This document shows, piece by piece, positions 5,746 through 14,756 of a stretch of DNA of 64,000 nucleotides. Made by a program: the position numbers and the translations under genes. The stretch is from a virus: IMG/VR virus record IMGVR_UViG_3300030390_002309, positions 58,409 to 122,408 of that record; one strand, written 5' to 3'. Each line of letters begins with the position of its first letter. Position 1 is the stretch's first letter. The notes below the pieces were generated by a model, which saw only the letters and a program-made list of their open reading frames with translations, ran no database searches and had not been told where the DNA came from.

Positions 5746-8700
5746 TTATTGTTTAACAACCCTTTTACTGTATCTAACATCCTTATAAAGTATAGACATA
5801 TTATATATACCATTCGGTAACTTAGATAAATCTAACCTTGTTGGATTAGACTCATTAATTATTAACTTACCAGTCATATCATATAATTCAAGATCTATTT
5901 CTAATCTAGTATCTATATTTAATACATTTTCTGTTGGATTAGGATATACATGAATTCCTAATGCTGATATATTATCAATACCTACTGGCCACCCATCTTG
6001 ACAATAGTTATACATTGACTGACAATTTGCATCCCAATCACTAGTACAACAATAATTGTCTATATCTATCACCCAAGCATAACACCCGTCATTCAACCAA
6101 TAAGGTATCCCTGGTCCTCCATAACATCCGGCATCATATAAACATGCAGATGAATCAGAAACATTGGCGGCTGGATTGTAATTATATGCACTTACATCTG
6201 TACATCCTGGGACTGCAGTAATACAACTACCATCATCAAAACATGCATTAGGATTATAATTAACCGATGTTGGATCTGTACAACCTCCTATATAACAACA
6301 ACTATTATCTAATGTATTTGCCAATGGGTCAAAGTTCAATGCAGTATTATCTGTACACCCGTAAACAAATGGAATACAAGAACCATTGTCGGTATTGGCT
6401 AATGGGTCATAATTAAATGACGTTGAATCTGTACAACCAAATACTACAGAAATACAAGAACCATTATCTGTATTGGCTAATGGATTATAATTAAATGCTG
6501 TTGCATCCATACATCCATAAACAAATGGTACACAACTTCCATCATCTGTATTTGCTGCATTATTATAATTAAATGCTGTTACATCCATACATCCATAAAC
6601 AAATGGTACGCAACTTCCATCATCCAAGTTTGCAGTTGAGTCATAATTAAATGATAATGCATCTGTACAACCTAATACAATTGCAATACAAGATCCATCA
6701 TCTGTATTTGCAAGTGGATTGTAATTTAAAGAAGTTGAATCAGTACACCCTAATAATTGTGATATACATGAACCATCATTTGAATTTGCTAAAGGATTAT
6801 AATTGATTGCTAATATATCTGTACAACCATATATGAAAGGAATACAACTTCCGTTATCTGTATTTGCAAGTGGATTGTAATTAAATGATGTTGAATCAGT
6901 ACACCCATATACAACAGGAATACAACTTCCGTTATCCGTATTTGCTAAAGGATTGTAATTAAATGATAATGCATCAGTACAACCATTAATGATTGGTATA
7001 CAAGAATTGTTATCTGTATTTGCGTTAGAATCATAATTAAATGCTGTTGCATCCATACATCCATATATGATAGGGACACATGAGCCATCATCTACATTAG
7101 CACTTAAGTTATAATTAAATGCTGTTGGATCTGTACATCCATATATTGGATATACACACCCATTATTAACTGTTGCTGATGGGTCATAGTTTAATGCTAA
7201 TGTATCCGTACAACCTATATAATAACAAGAGCCATCATCTGTATTTGCTAAACTATTATAGTTATCAGCTGTAGAATCAGTACATCCATTAATAATAGGA
7301 ATACAACTTCCATCATCTAGATTAGCAGTTGAATCATAATTAAATGCCAAATCATTTGTACATCCAAATATAAAAGGTATACAACTTCCGTCATCAACAT
7401 TAGCTAATGAATCATAATTAAATGATAATTGATCCATACATCCTAATACTGTTGGTATACAATAATCTCCACAAAAAGGTATTCCTGTATATTTTACCCA
7501 AAATGGAGCAGCAAAAGATTGAAGAGCTCCTTGACCATTATTAGCAAAAGGATTTTGACCTTCATGCATTAATACAACACCATCTGCATTTGTTAGTTTA
7601 AATGAATTATGCCAAGTTTGAAATTGTACTTCTTCTGGTGGCTGTTGTGGTCCACCTACTTCAAAATAATATATTTCAACAGGCACTCCTGCATCTAATA
7701 TTAAAGGAAATGTATCTTGATAACTTCCTGGCCCCATTGTGAATGTACCAAAGTTAATTCCATTTTGATAAACACCTATATAAGAATTACCCCATCCATC
7801 TCCACCTGCATCTCCAATCCATAATTGATACTGGCAATCAGGAACAAGATCATTAATTGTTGCTGTTGGATCATAATTAAAAGCTGTTGAATCTGTACAT
7901 CCGTAGATATGAAGATTAGTACAAGTTGAATCATCTATTGTAGCTAATGGATTGTACTCTTGATAATCATCATCCATACAACCAAATACATCAGCATAAG
8001 TATTACAAGGAACTCCAAATTGTTGTCCTGAATATAAAGTATACCCAAATCCTGGATTGTCCATATACCATATTGTATCTCCATTACAATCATATATTAC
8101 TACCATACCATCCATGGATCCACCTGAAGTAGAACCTGCCATACCATCACCATAATCATCACTTAGTATGAATTCGAATCCTATAGTTTGATCTATACAA
8201 AAAGTGTATGTATATGTTTGACCTACATCATTAAAGTTATATGTTCCAACAACAGCAGAATCAATTACACCTCCACTATTCATTATCCATGATGTTTCAT
8301 TTGGCCAATTGTCAAATGTTATCTCCATTGTTATTTGATATTCTGTGTAATCACATGTTGTTCCGGAACATGACCCATCATCTATTGTTGCCCATGGATT
8401 ATAAGTTGGCTGAGATGGATCTGTACATCCTTCTATACATGATGTCGGTGTATATGTTATTGTATCAGAAAAACTACCATCTGCAAATTCTACTACACCA
8501 TAATGTTCTACGCTCCAATTAGGTGGCATTTGACCATTACCTGCATATACTGCAAAGTCGGTTGCATTAGGTCCAAGCCCATATTGAAATGGTCCTACTC
8601 CATTTGCATTAGAATACCAAAATCTAACTATATCACAACTTATGTTTGTTGTATCTACCTCCCAATTAAATGATACTAATGTTTGTCCACCAGGTAAGCA

Positions 8701-9201
8701 TTGTTGTGATGCTCCAGATGTTAAAAATCCACCGCAGGGTGGAAAGATACATGAACCATCATCTACTAAAGCAGTTGAATCATAGTTAAGAGCGAAAGGA
8801 TTTGTACAACCAAATGATGGAGGTGCACAAGGAAGTATTGTTACTGTAGTATCTCTTAAGAAAAATGAACCTAAAACCGGATCCCAATTAATTATAAGAC
8901 CTTGACAAATGTTTTTCATCTTAAATGAAGCAGGTTGCTGAGATATCCATCCATCTCCAAAATTGTCTGTTAAAGATATTGTATAGTCTCCAGACATTAA
9001 ATTAATAATTGTATCTAGATATTCATATGGTTGAGTTGGTTGATAATAAAATGTAGAGTCTAGTGTACTATCACTAACCATAAAGAAATTAGATTCAGTT
9101 GGAGCATAGAAGTCAAATTGAACTTGAAACCTAACCCATGAATCGTTTTGTCCAAATAATAATATTGGAATTAATGCTATTAATACTATTAACTTTTTCA
9201 T
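5746..9201 (-). CDS. giant secreted Cys-rich repeat protein with T9SS type A sorting domain
   Basis: 1151 residues. Signal peptide at about 1-17. I count 21 copies of a repeat of about 22 residues with the pattern GC(T/M)D-xx-A/S-F-NY-xx-A-N-xDDGSC. Four are spaced out in the N-terminal half between beta-rich domains, and 17 run in tandem (about residues 585-1025). The last about 75 residues form a classic T9SS C-terminal sorting domain: VYPNPTENVLNI, LELYDMTGKLI, LPNGIYNMSI, KRVVKQ. Such proteins are secreted and anchored by Bacteroidota T9SS. Finding one among phage late genes suggests it is displayed on the host surface or used as an adhesin or fibre. The role is inference. Confidence 0.9.
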   Translation of the reverse strand: MKKLIVLIALIPILLFGQNDSWVRFQVQFDFYAPTESNFFMVSDSTLDSTFYYQPTQPYEYLDTIINLMSGDYTISLTDNFGDGWISQQPASFKMKNICQGLIINWDPVLGSFFLRDTTVTILPCAPPSFGCTNPFALNYDSTALVDDGSCIFPPCGGFLTSGASQQCLPGGQTLVSFNWEVDTTNISCDIVRFWYSNANGVGPFQYGLGPNATDFAVYAGNGQMPPNWSVEHYGVVEFADGSFSDTITYTPTSCIEGCTDPSQPTYNPWATIDDGSCSGTTCDYTEYQITMEITFDNWPNETSWIMNSGGVIDSAVVGTYNFNDVGQTYTYTFCIDQTIGFEFILSDDYGDGMAGSTSGGSMDGMVVIYDCNGDTIWYMDNPGFGYTLYSGQQFGVPCNTYADVFGCMDDDYQEYNPLATIDDSTCTNLHIYGCTDSTAFNYDPTATINDLVPDCQYQLWIGDAGGDGWGNSYIGVYQNGINFGTFTMGPGSYQDTFPLILDAGVPVEIYYFEVGGPQQPPEEVQFQTWHNSFKLTNADGVVLMHEGQNPFANNGQGALQSFAAPFWVKYTGIPFCGDYCIPTVLGCMDQLSFNYDSLANVDDGSCIPFIFGCTNDLAFNYDSTANLDDGSCIPIINGCTDSTADNYNSLANTDDGSCYYIGCTDTLALNYDPSATVNNGCVYPIYGCTDPTAFNYNLSANVDDGSCVPIIYGCMDATAFNYDSNANTDNNSCIPIINGCTDALSFNYNPLANTDNGSCIPVVYGCTDSTSFNYNPLANTDNGSCIPFIYGCTDILAINYNPLANSNDGSCISQLLGCTDSTSLNYNPLANTDDGSCIAIVLGCTDALSFNYDSTANLDDGSCVPFVYGCMDVTAFNYNNAANTDDGSCVPFVYGCMDATAFNYNPLANTDNGSCISVVFGCTDSTSFNYDPLANTDNGSCIPFVYGCTDNTALNFDPLANTLDNSCCYIGGCTDPTSVNYNPNACFDDGSCITAVPGCTDVSAYNYNPAANVSDSSACLYDAGCYGGPGIPYWLNDGCYAWVIDIDNYCCTSDWDANCQSMYNYCQDGWPVGIDNISALGIHVYPNPTENVLNIDTRLEIDLELYDMTGKLIINESNPTRLDLSKLPNGIYNMSILYKDVRYSKRVVKQ
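6120..7450 (-). repeat. tandem Cys-rich 22-residue repeat block
   Basis: Seventeen in-frame copies of about 66-69 bases encode GC-D-xx-A-F-NYN-xLANTDDGSC units. Neighbouring copies are similar but not identical at DNA level, which suggests old duplication with drift or frequent recombination. Boundaries are approximate. Confidence 0.85.
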
Positions 9202-9347
9202 ATTTCAAATCCCAAATTAAATATCATAAATCTAAACTTAGACTTTTCCCATTTTAATTCTAATATTGTAAAAGTACCTAACCTAAATTGTAAGTAATAC
9301 TTTTCTTTTTTATTGCCGGCATCAAAACCGTTAATCCAATTAATCAT
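9198..9347 (-). CDS. small hypothetical protein (49 residues)
   Basis: The ORF starts MINWINGFDAGNKKEKYYLQ and ends FNLGFEI. Its TGA overlaps the ATG of the giant repeat protein (ATGA), so translation may be coupled. Beta-rich and not recognised. Confidence 0.6.
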   Translation of the reverse strand: MINWINGFDAGNKKEKYYLQFRLGTFTILELKWEKSKFRFMIFNLGFEI

Positions 9348-9350
9348 AAC

Positions 9351-9740
9351 TTATCCCTTAAATATTTGTTTTTTACCTCCATGGTATTCATAGGCATGAC
9401 CTTCAATCTTCAGTTGTTCATTTACACACATCTGCTCACCATTTACATCTTCTATAAAGATCTCTCCTAGTACTCTACCATATTTACCTACGCCATGAGA
9501 CTTAAGTCTAAAGTAGCCAGGTTTAGAACTTACTGTTTCAATAAGTTCTTTGTTTCTTGCTTTTGCTGCTAAGCCTTTTTTCTTTTCATCTAAATCTCTA
9601 GTTCTAGACTCCCAAGTATCAATTCCCATATATCTGATTCTTCTCTTTATCCAGATATCGAAACCTACATCAATCATAGCATCGATAGTATCACCATCAA
9701 CAACTCGATCTAATTTTGCTCTATAAATATACTTGTCCAT
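9351..9740 (-). CDS. thermonuclease-like (SNase) protein
   Basis: 129 residues, a Staphylococcal-nuclease (OB) fold. VVDGDTIDAMID near the N-terminus carries the Asp pair. RRIRYMGIDTWESR holds the catalytic Arg/Glu region, and the later GKYGRVLGEIF holds the second Arg. It likely degrades DNA or RNA with Ca2+. The start at 9740 is chosen because an upstream Met (9776) lies inside the preceding gene. No signal peptide is seen. Confidence 0.8.
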   Translation of the reverse strand: MDKYIYRAKLDRVVDGDTIDAMIDVGFDIWIKRRIRYMGIDTWESRTRDLDEKKKGLAAKARNKELIETVSSKPGYFRLKSHGVGKYGRVLGEIFIEDVNGEQMCVNEQLKIEGHAYEYHGGKKQIFKG

Positions 9741-9741
9741 G

Positions 9742-10083
9742 TTAACAGCAACTCCCATCTGGAGAACATGTTGCACTATTTACTTTACAAGCTTTACATT
9801 TACATACTTGCCAATATGCCCATGCCGCTGCTGCTAAAAGAAATGCTGTACCTGCTATAACATTAATGCCAAATAAACATCCAGCACCTATTGCTAATAC
9901 ATATCCACCATAACATTTGATATAACATAATATCATATCATACAATGATTTATTTTCTTTATACTCTGCTACAATCTTTTCATCTAATTGTGTTTTATCT
10001 AAAACTTTCTTAACAACTTTCTTTGCAGTCTTTTTAACCGCTGCTTTTTTAGTTGTTGCCTTTTTTGTTATTTTCTTAGCCAT
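9742..10083 (-). CDS. histone-H1-like tail fused to membrane helices and Cys-rich end
   Basis: 113 residues of unusual layout. The first about 30 residues are nearly all Lys, Ala and Thr (KKATTKKAAVKKTAKKVVKK), like H1/AlgP-type DNA-binding tails. Two hydrophobic helices follow (about 53-70 and 73-90). The last 22 residues hold seven Cys (CKCKACK...CSPDGSCC). A membrane protein with a cytoplasmic DNA-binding tail is possible. No family recognised. Confidence 0.6.
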   Translation of the reverse strand: MAKKITKKATTKKAAVKKTAKKVVKKVLDKTQLDEKIVAEYKENKSLYDMILCYIKCYGGYVLAIGAGCLFGINVIAGTAFLLAAAAWAYWQVCKCKACKVNSATCSPDGSCC

Positions 10084-10106
10084 TTTAATTTTCCGTTATA
10101 TTAATA

Positions 10107-10472
10107 TTAATCTTCAGGTTCATAATGATACTTCAATGTAACCTTTTTTACTGCTTTTCCTTTTGATGTACCGTCTGCTAACAATTCTGATGGCACAATG
10201 TTATCTGGAGTTTCATACCAATATGCTATTTCATATCCCTTTCCATCTGTCCATGTAACTGTTAATCCTCTTGTATCTTCTGCATCTGCTTGCAATACTA
10301 TAGTTTCTTTTGCTGGTAATATCATGTCAATAGCTTTCTTGCCAGCCTTTTCTGAATTACCTGTTTCTTGATTAAATACTTTCTTTGGAATTTCTTCCCA
10401 CCCTGAGCCTTTAAGTAAGTCTTTTAGTTTTGGTGTTTTGTATTTTAGTGAATTTTTATTTGCGTCTGCCAT
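10107..10472 (-). CDS. hypothetical late protein
   Basis: 121 residues. Near the N-terminus PKLKDLLKGSGWEEIP resembles the KLKDIL leader of neighbouring genes but lies at about residue 14 and lacks LxE at the end. The rest appears beta-rich (TVTWTDGKGYEIAYWYE). Function unknown. Confidence 0.55.
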   Translation of the reverse strand: MADANKNSLKYKTPKLKDLLKGSGWEEIPKKVFNQETGNSEKAGKKAIDMILPAKETIVLQADAEDTRGLTVTWTDGKGYEIAYWYETPDNIVPSELLADGTSKGKAVKKVTLKYHYEPED

Positions 10473-10473
10473 T

Positions 10474-11232
10474 TTATTCCTCTTCTGAACTGCCTATTGC
10501 AGTTATTGGTTCTAATTGATCTGTTGTTTTAGTTAAACTATCTCCGGGTCTATATGTTGATCCTGAATTCATTACTGTATAAATTGCAACTGTACCCATA
10601 TCATTAGGCAATTCCATTACCTTTTTAACTACTCCTATTGACCCATGATGTGGACATGATGAATTTTTATTCTTAACTATATCACCTACGCCAAATGTAT
10701 AATGATGATCTTCATTAACCATTTCTTCTACAGGTTGTGCCTTAGCTGCTTTAATTTTTTCTTTTGATTTCTTGATAGTATTCTTCATTGCTGCTTGAGC
10801 GGCTTTAAATTTAGCTTTTGCTGAATCTATTTCTGCATTAGCCGAATCCATCTCTGCATCTACTTCTTCTTGACTAATTTCTGCAAGTATATCTTTAATA
10901 GATGGCATTACAGATTCTTTTGGTAATTTATCTGACTCTTTATCCTCTTCTGCATCTGCCTCATCTGATTCAGGTTCATCTGTAGCACCCATTCCTTTAT
11001 TATATTGATCTAATTCTATAACATTATTATTTACTAGTAAATGTTCAACTGCAAAATAATCAAACTGTTGCATTTCACTATCTTCATCCATACCAAAACC
11101 ATATGTAGGATCTTCTACATCCTCTGATTCAGTTATGATTAGATATCTACCATTAACATACACTTTAACTGGTACGCCTGTTAGAACAAATTGTCCTATT
11201 ATAACATTATTAAATACTTTTGCTGGTTCCAT
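10474..11232 (-). CDS. hypothetical acidic coiled-coil late protein
   Basis: 252 residues. A beta-rich N-terminal part (about 1-75) is followed by a very acidic linker (DEPESDEADAEEDKESD). Then comes an internal MPSIKDILAE (about 108) that matches the capsid-targeting leader, a coiled coil (about 120-165) and a C-terminal SH3/KOW-like segment (GVGDIVKNK...GSIGVVKKVM). The internal leader could mark a second start or an old fusion. Function unknown. Confidence 0.55.
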   Translation of the reverse strand: MEPAKVFNNVIIGQFVLTGVPVKVYVNGRYLIITESEDVEDPTYGFGMDEDSEMQQFDYFAVEHLLVNNNVIELDQYNKGMGATDEPESDEADAEEDKESDKLPKESVMPSIKDILAEISQEEVDAEMDSANAEIDSAKAKFKAAQAAMKNTIKKSKEKIKAAKAQPVEEMVNEDHHYTFGVGDIVKNKNSSCPHHGSIGVVKKVMELPNDMGTVAIYTVMNSGSTYRPGDSLTKTTDQLEPITAIGSSEEE

Positions 11233-12090
11233 TTATTTCCCTATTATCTTACTTAATTTAATTCTTCCTTCTCCAAAAGGTTCATCAAAATTAATTGTTC
11301 CTTGTGATAAAGCTTTATTAACATCTCCTTGTGGTGCTCCGGAAAAATCTGCTTGTGGCATTATCTTTCTAGGAAATGTACCTTTCATTGATTTAATTTC
11401 CTTATGGGCTACACCTATTTCAATTGCAATCTCAGCTGCATCTGGTAAAGCTCCGTTAGTATATTTATTAAACTTTTCTATTGCTGATTCAATCATATTA
11501 TCTGCTACATAATTTTCAACTTCATCTGTACCTGTTGCCATTAAATCTTGTCCTTCAAAGTCTTTAGTAAGTACTTTACCTGCCTTTGCTGCAATAGCCA
11601 TTTGCATTATTCTCAAAGCACCTTCTGCACCTTGACCTGTAGGTACTTCCATAATATCACACATCATTTTTGCATTTCTATTTGTCATAAAACATGAAGA
11701 CCATCTATGATGTCCATCTAATATAAAAATCTTTCCTCCTACTTTTGCACACAATACTGGTGAACCTGGAGGTGGACCTAATTTAACTGGTGACTTAAAA
11801 CATGAATCAATTACTTTAAATTTATCATATACTAAATCATCTAAACTATTGCCAAATCCTATTTCTGCCTGAGTTGGAAACATTTTAGTACATGACATAT
11901 TTGCTGTTGAAAATTTAACTACTTCATCTTTAGGTTGGCCATCTTCTGCACCTTTAGATAATAAAGATTGCATATCCTCATCTGACGCTAATTTTTTTAA
12001 CATACTAACTGATTGAGCTAGATTTGCAGACGCAACCTTTTTTATATCGTCAGCAGGTGCTTCTGATAATAATGATTTTAATTTTAACAT
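11233..12090 (-). CDS. ParB/sulfiredoxin-like protein with capsid-targeting N-terminus
   Basis: 285 residues. It starts MLKLKSLLSE, the shared leader ending in LxE. Centrally, IFILDGHHRWSSCF is the ParB-like nuclease/Srx motif (DGHHR), flanked by CDIMEVP. ParB-like domains bind nucleotide and can act as nucleases or phosphotransferases. With the packaging leader it may be carried in the head and injected. The late-type promoter at 12117-12126 precedes it. Confidence 0.68.
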   Translation of the reverse strand: MLKLKSLLSEAPADDIKKVASANLAQSVSMLKKLASDEDMQSLLSKGAEDGQPKDEVVKFSTANMSCTKMFPTQAEIGFGNSLDDLVYDKFKVIDSCFKSPVKLGPPPGSPVLCAKVGGKIFILDGHHRWSSCFMTNRNAKMMCDIMEVPTGQGAEGALRIMQMAIAAKAGKVLTKDFEGQDLMATGTDEVENYVADNMIESAIEKFNKYTNGALPDAAEIAIEIGVAHKEIKSMKGTFPRKIMPQADFSGAPQGDVNKALSQGTINFDEPFGEGRIKLSKIIGK

Positions 12091-12116
12091 GATATATCCC
12101 TTAGTCTTTATTTTAA

Positions 12117-12126
12117 TATAAATATG
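12117..12126 (-). promoter_or_regulatory. late-type promoter
   Basis: Minus strand CATATTTATA within AGCATATTTATATTAAAA, 26 bases before the ATG at 12090. It matches the motif before the tmRNA and the genes at 15494 and 39999. Confidence 0.55.
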
Positions 12127-12136
12127 CTATTGCTAC

Positions 12137-12487
12137 TTATTTCCAAAGAATTTGTATGGCAACTAATGCTATGGCTAATATTAATGAAACTATTGTTTTA
12201 GCCGAAAATGATTCTCCTAACATGAGCCAAGTTAATATTGCAAATACTATCATTCCTAAACTAAATCCTACTAATCTTCCAGGCCATAATAATCCTCCAA
12301 AACCAGCTACCATATATTTGGTTGATAATATTAACAAATAGGATACCGGTGCTCCTAGGAGTGCTAATAACATTGGATTGTCCGAAAACCATTTCCATAT
12401 AAATTGTCCATTGATTTGAAACCATATGAATATATGTGTTACAAAAAATAACAACATACCTACTACTAAACTATATACATTTACCAT
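12137..12487 (-). CDS. four-helix membrane protein, SMR/EamA-like half transporter
   Basis: About 116 residues with four hydrophobic helices. The last two (GFSLGMIVFAILTWLMLGES and IVSLILAIALVAIQILW) carry the LGE...K---S-ILA--LVAIQI pattern common to EamA/SMR drug-metabolite families. The start at 12487 avoids overlap with the gene ending at 12492. Substrate unknown. Confidence 0.55.
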   Translation of the reverse strand: MVNVYSLVVGMLLFFVTHIFIWFQINGQFIWKWFSDNPMLLALLGAPVSYLLILSTKYMVAGFGGLLWPGRLVGFSLGMIVFAILTWLMLGESFSAKTIVSLILAIALVAIQILWK

Positions 12488-12491
12488 AACT

Positions 12492-13049
12492 TTATCTTTT
12501 CCAGTTTCTGAAGGCATGTACTATTTCTTCATCTACTGATTCTTGTTTAACTTCTTTTTTTACTCTCACTTCCGTTGGACTCATTACTTCTAATATCTCT
12601 AATATTTGTCTATACTGGCTACCTGATATTGATTCATTATCTAATGCTGTAGTAACTTTTTCTATAGCATATTGTTTATCATGGTCTAACCAAATTACAG
12701 CTTCTCTTAAAGCCTTTTCAAAGTGTTCTTTGGTATATAATGGTATCTGTCTTATATTGGAATCTAATGATATTTTACTCGAAGATCCTTCATTTCTACT
12801 ACCTCTATATAACATAGAACCAAATCCTGTTCTACCCTTGCCTTCTAATCGTTGTAAATACTCTTTTGTATCTTTATTCTTAATAACTTCTATTTCTGAA
12901 TATGTTGTTTTACCTGTGATGATTGTTCTTACCATATTTTGTTCCGTAGAAGAACATTCTACACATTCTATAGTTTCAGGTAATATTTTTAATCTAGCAA
13001 TTGGAATTGGAGTATTACATTTGTGACAATCTCGTTGCATCTTTCTCAT
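12492..13049 (-). CDS. DksA/TraR-type zinc-finger protein
   Basis: 185 residues. Near the N-terminus CHKC-NTPIPIARLKILPETIE-CVEC (about 8-32) is a CX2C-X17-CX2C finger of DksA/TraR form, including the IP-ARL--LP hallmark. In DksA the finger is C-terminal; here it is N-terminal and followed by an unrecognised helical domain (about 100-185). It might bind RNA polymerase and tune transcription. It has its own N20 promoter. Confidence 0.68.
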   Translation of the reverse strand: MRKMQRDCHKCNTPIPIARLKILPETIECVECSSTEQNMVRTIITGKTTYSEIEVIKNKDTKEYLQRLEGKGRTGFGSMLYRGSRNEGSSSKISLDSNIRQIPLYTKEHFEKALREAVIWLDHDKQYAIEKVTTALDNESISGSQYRQILEILEVMSPTEVRVKKEVKQESVDEEIVHAFRNWKR

Positions 13050-13063
13050 TTTTTAATTATATA

Positions 13064-13095
13064 TAAAAATAAGAAATTTATTTCAATTAGGCAAA
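13064..13095 (-). promoter_or_regulatory. N20 promoter, TTTG class
   Basis: TTTG (13095-13092), 20 bases, TATTTTTA (13071-13064). A segment of about 33 bases around it (TTCAATTAGGCAAATCTTTT on the plus strand, then TGAAGCTTTTTTAC) is repeated at 56262-56295. Confidence 0.65.
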
Positions 13096-13111
13096 TCTTT
13101 TTGAAGCTTTT

Positions 13112-13912
13112 TTACTTCTTTTTTCCTCGCCTCATATTCAATTGCCATCTAGCCATCCGTCCTTTTTCTCCTTTTGACTTTGCTAATTTAGCTAATTGAG
13201 TTAATGTAGCTCCTTTTGGAATGCCTACTCTTTTAGATATACCCTTTCTGCCAGGATTCTTTCCATCTGCAAAGTTTTCATTAACCGGTGTATTATCATG
13301 ACCACATTTATGGCAGTTATATAAATCATTCCCCCCAGATGCTATAGTCCATGCCCATTTACAATTATCGCAAATAATATGAGTATCTGTTTTAAGCTCA
13401 TCTAATTCATCAAATGGTTTGAACTCTGAAGTTCCTAATTGATAATGATCCGGTTTATGTCCTCTTGATAGTTTTGAATGGTAATCTATTTCGTTCATTG
13501 ATGAATATTTTTTCCAATCCTTTTCTGCATTCCTAGCTTCTATCTCATGAGGATTGTTATCATAACCCTTTTCTCTATATCTTATATATTCATTATGATC
13601 TTGATGAGTATGTTCAAATTCATGTAGTACACTTCTGATAACATCTTCTTCGTTTTTCATATTAGTGTAATATATGTAAATTATATTATCTTCATACACC
13701 CATTGTGCTTTTGTTGTATCACTATCTTCGCCTGTCATATCATCAATACCACTTAATCTAGCATAAATATCATGATGTAATTGTATTTTTGGAATTCCTT
13801 GTTTGCCCTTCCCTCTATCTTGAACAATTTGAGGAAATATTTTATCTACAATTGACTGTACTTTGTTTTTAGATAATCCTTCTGATAATATGTCTTTTAA
13901 TTTTATCGCCAT
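13112..13912 (-). CDS. zinc metallopeptidase-like protein with capsid-targeting N-terminus
   Basis: 266 residues. The leader AIKLKDILSE comes first. A peptidase-like domain follows with VLHEFEHTHQDH (HExxH, about 96-107) and a downstream HEIEAR Glu helix. A CX2C...CX2C zinc ribbon (about 180-205) comes next. A basic tail (PGRKGISKRVGIPKGATL..., about 220-266) is a module I have seen at the end of other phage proteins. The leader suggests packaging in the head. Protease activity is inferred from the motif. Confidence 0.7.
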   Translation of the reverse strand: MAIKLKDILSEGLSKNKVQSIVDKIFPQIVQDRGKGKQGIPKIQLHHDIYARLSGIDDMTGEDSDTTKAQWVYEDNIIYIYYTNMKNEEDVIRSVLHEFEHTHQDHNEYIRYREKGYDNNPHEIEARNAEKDWKKYSSMNEIDYHSKLSRGHKPDHYQLGTSEFKPFDELDELKTDTHIICDNCKWAWTIASGGNDLYNCHKCGHDNTPVNENFADGKNPGRKGISKRVGIPKGATLTQLAKLAKSKGEKGRMARWQLNMRRGKKK

Positions 13913-14148
13913 GGTAACATTGTCAATCCTACTTTATTTAATACGAACTCCATAATCACTACAAAGGTTATTCCGCCTACTATTTGCCAACACCAATACT
14001 TCCAACCAGTTAAACCTTCTTGCCATTTACGAAACTTAGTTTTCTTTGACCATTCGTAAACTCCTAACTTGGTATTAATTTTATTAGCATACCAACCTGG
14101 ATCGAATAGGTTACCAAACATTATTAATAATTTACGTATCATTCCCAT
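13903..14148 (-). CDS. small membrane protein
   Basis: 81 residues with one clear membrane helix (WCWQIVGGITFVVIMEFVL, about 52-70) after a Trp/Lys-rich amphipathic region. It overlaps both neighbours by about 10 bases, which supports coupled translation. Not recognised. Confidence 0.6.
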   Translation of the reverse strand: MGMIRKLLIMFGNLFDPGWYANKINTKLGVYEWSKKTKFRKWQEGLTGWKYWCWQIVGGITFVVIMEFVLNKVGLTMLPWR

Positions 14149-14327
14149 TGCCTATTGAATCTATCTCTTTGGTCTTGTATAACATATTCTACTATATCAT
14201 GTTTACCACAATGAGGACATGTAAGTTTTTCTATGTTTGATGCTTCATTTATTTTCCATTCACCCGCACATTTATTATTACTACATTTGTAGATATATGT
14301 ATGGCGTATGAAAATTTTATGAGGCAT
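14139..14327 (-). CDS. zinc-ribbon small protein
   Basis: 62 residues with CSNNKC...CPHCGKHD, a CX4C-X17-CX2C metal site. Otherwise basic and not recognised. It is coupled to the neighbouring genes by overlaps. Confidence 0.65.
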   Translation of the reverse strand: MPHKIFIRHTYIYKCSNNKCAGEWKINEASNIEKLTCPHCGKHDIVEYVIQDQRDRFNRQWE

Positions 14328-14752
14328 TATTTTTTTAACATATTCTTAACCGAATCAGGCCCTGCCCACATTCTACATGACCAATATCCTGCTTTAGTTC
14401 TATCCTTTTTTTGATCACATTTATGTCTTGCTTTGAAAGATTTTCTTTTCTCTGGATCTTTTGTTTTAATACTTAAACCTGTACCATCACCAAATGTTAC
14501 TTTCTTTACCTTATCTCCATCTTTAACATATACTTGGAATTTCTTATCTCCGGATATTCTAGATACTTTACCAATCTTTACTTTTCTTCCTTGGTATTCT
14601 GCTTCTAGGAACATTACTGGCTGACTATGTTCCCACATTTCAATTCCTAATGATTCACTCACCTTAACACATTTATCCTTACCATTTTCAGTACCGGCGT
14701 ATCTATAACCGTTCCAACATGCTTTTCCATCTATACCTTTTTTCTTTGCCAT
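14327..14752 (-). CDS. DUF5872-like protein
   Basis: 141 residues. The C-terminal half shows VTFGDGTGLSIKTKDPEKRKSFKARHKCD and YWSCRMW, the pattern I associate with DUF5872, common in large phages and giant viruses. The start, KGIDGKACWNGYRY-GTENGKDKCVKV, is also a recurrent phage module. Highly basic. Function unknown. Confidence 0.68.
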   Translation of the reverse strand: MAKKKGIDGKACWNGYRYAGTENGKDKCVKVSESLGIEMWEHSQPVMFLEAEYQGRKVKIGKVSRISGDKKFQVYVKDGDKVKKVTFGDGTGLSIKTKDPEKRKSFKARHKCDQKKDRTKAGYWSCRMWAGPDSVKNMLKK

Positions 14753-14756
14753 AGTA

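Noticed and set aside
6120-7450. CRISPR-like or minisatellite non-coding repeats
   Set aside because: The repeats stay in frame and encode a regular Cys-rich protein motif.
12137-12517. Full multidrug exporter
   Set aside because: Only four helices and no conserved charged membrane Glu of EmrE position could be confirmed; kept as a membrane protein of unknown substrate.
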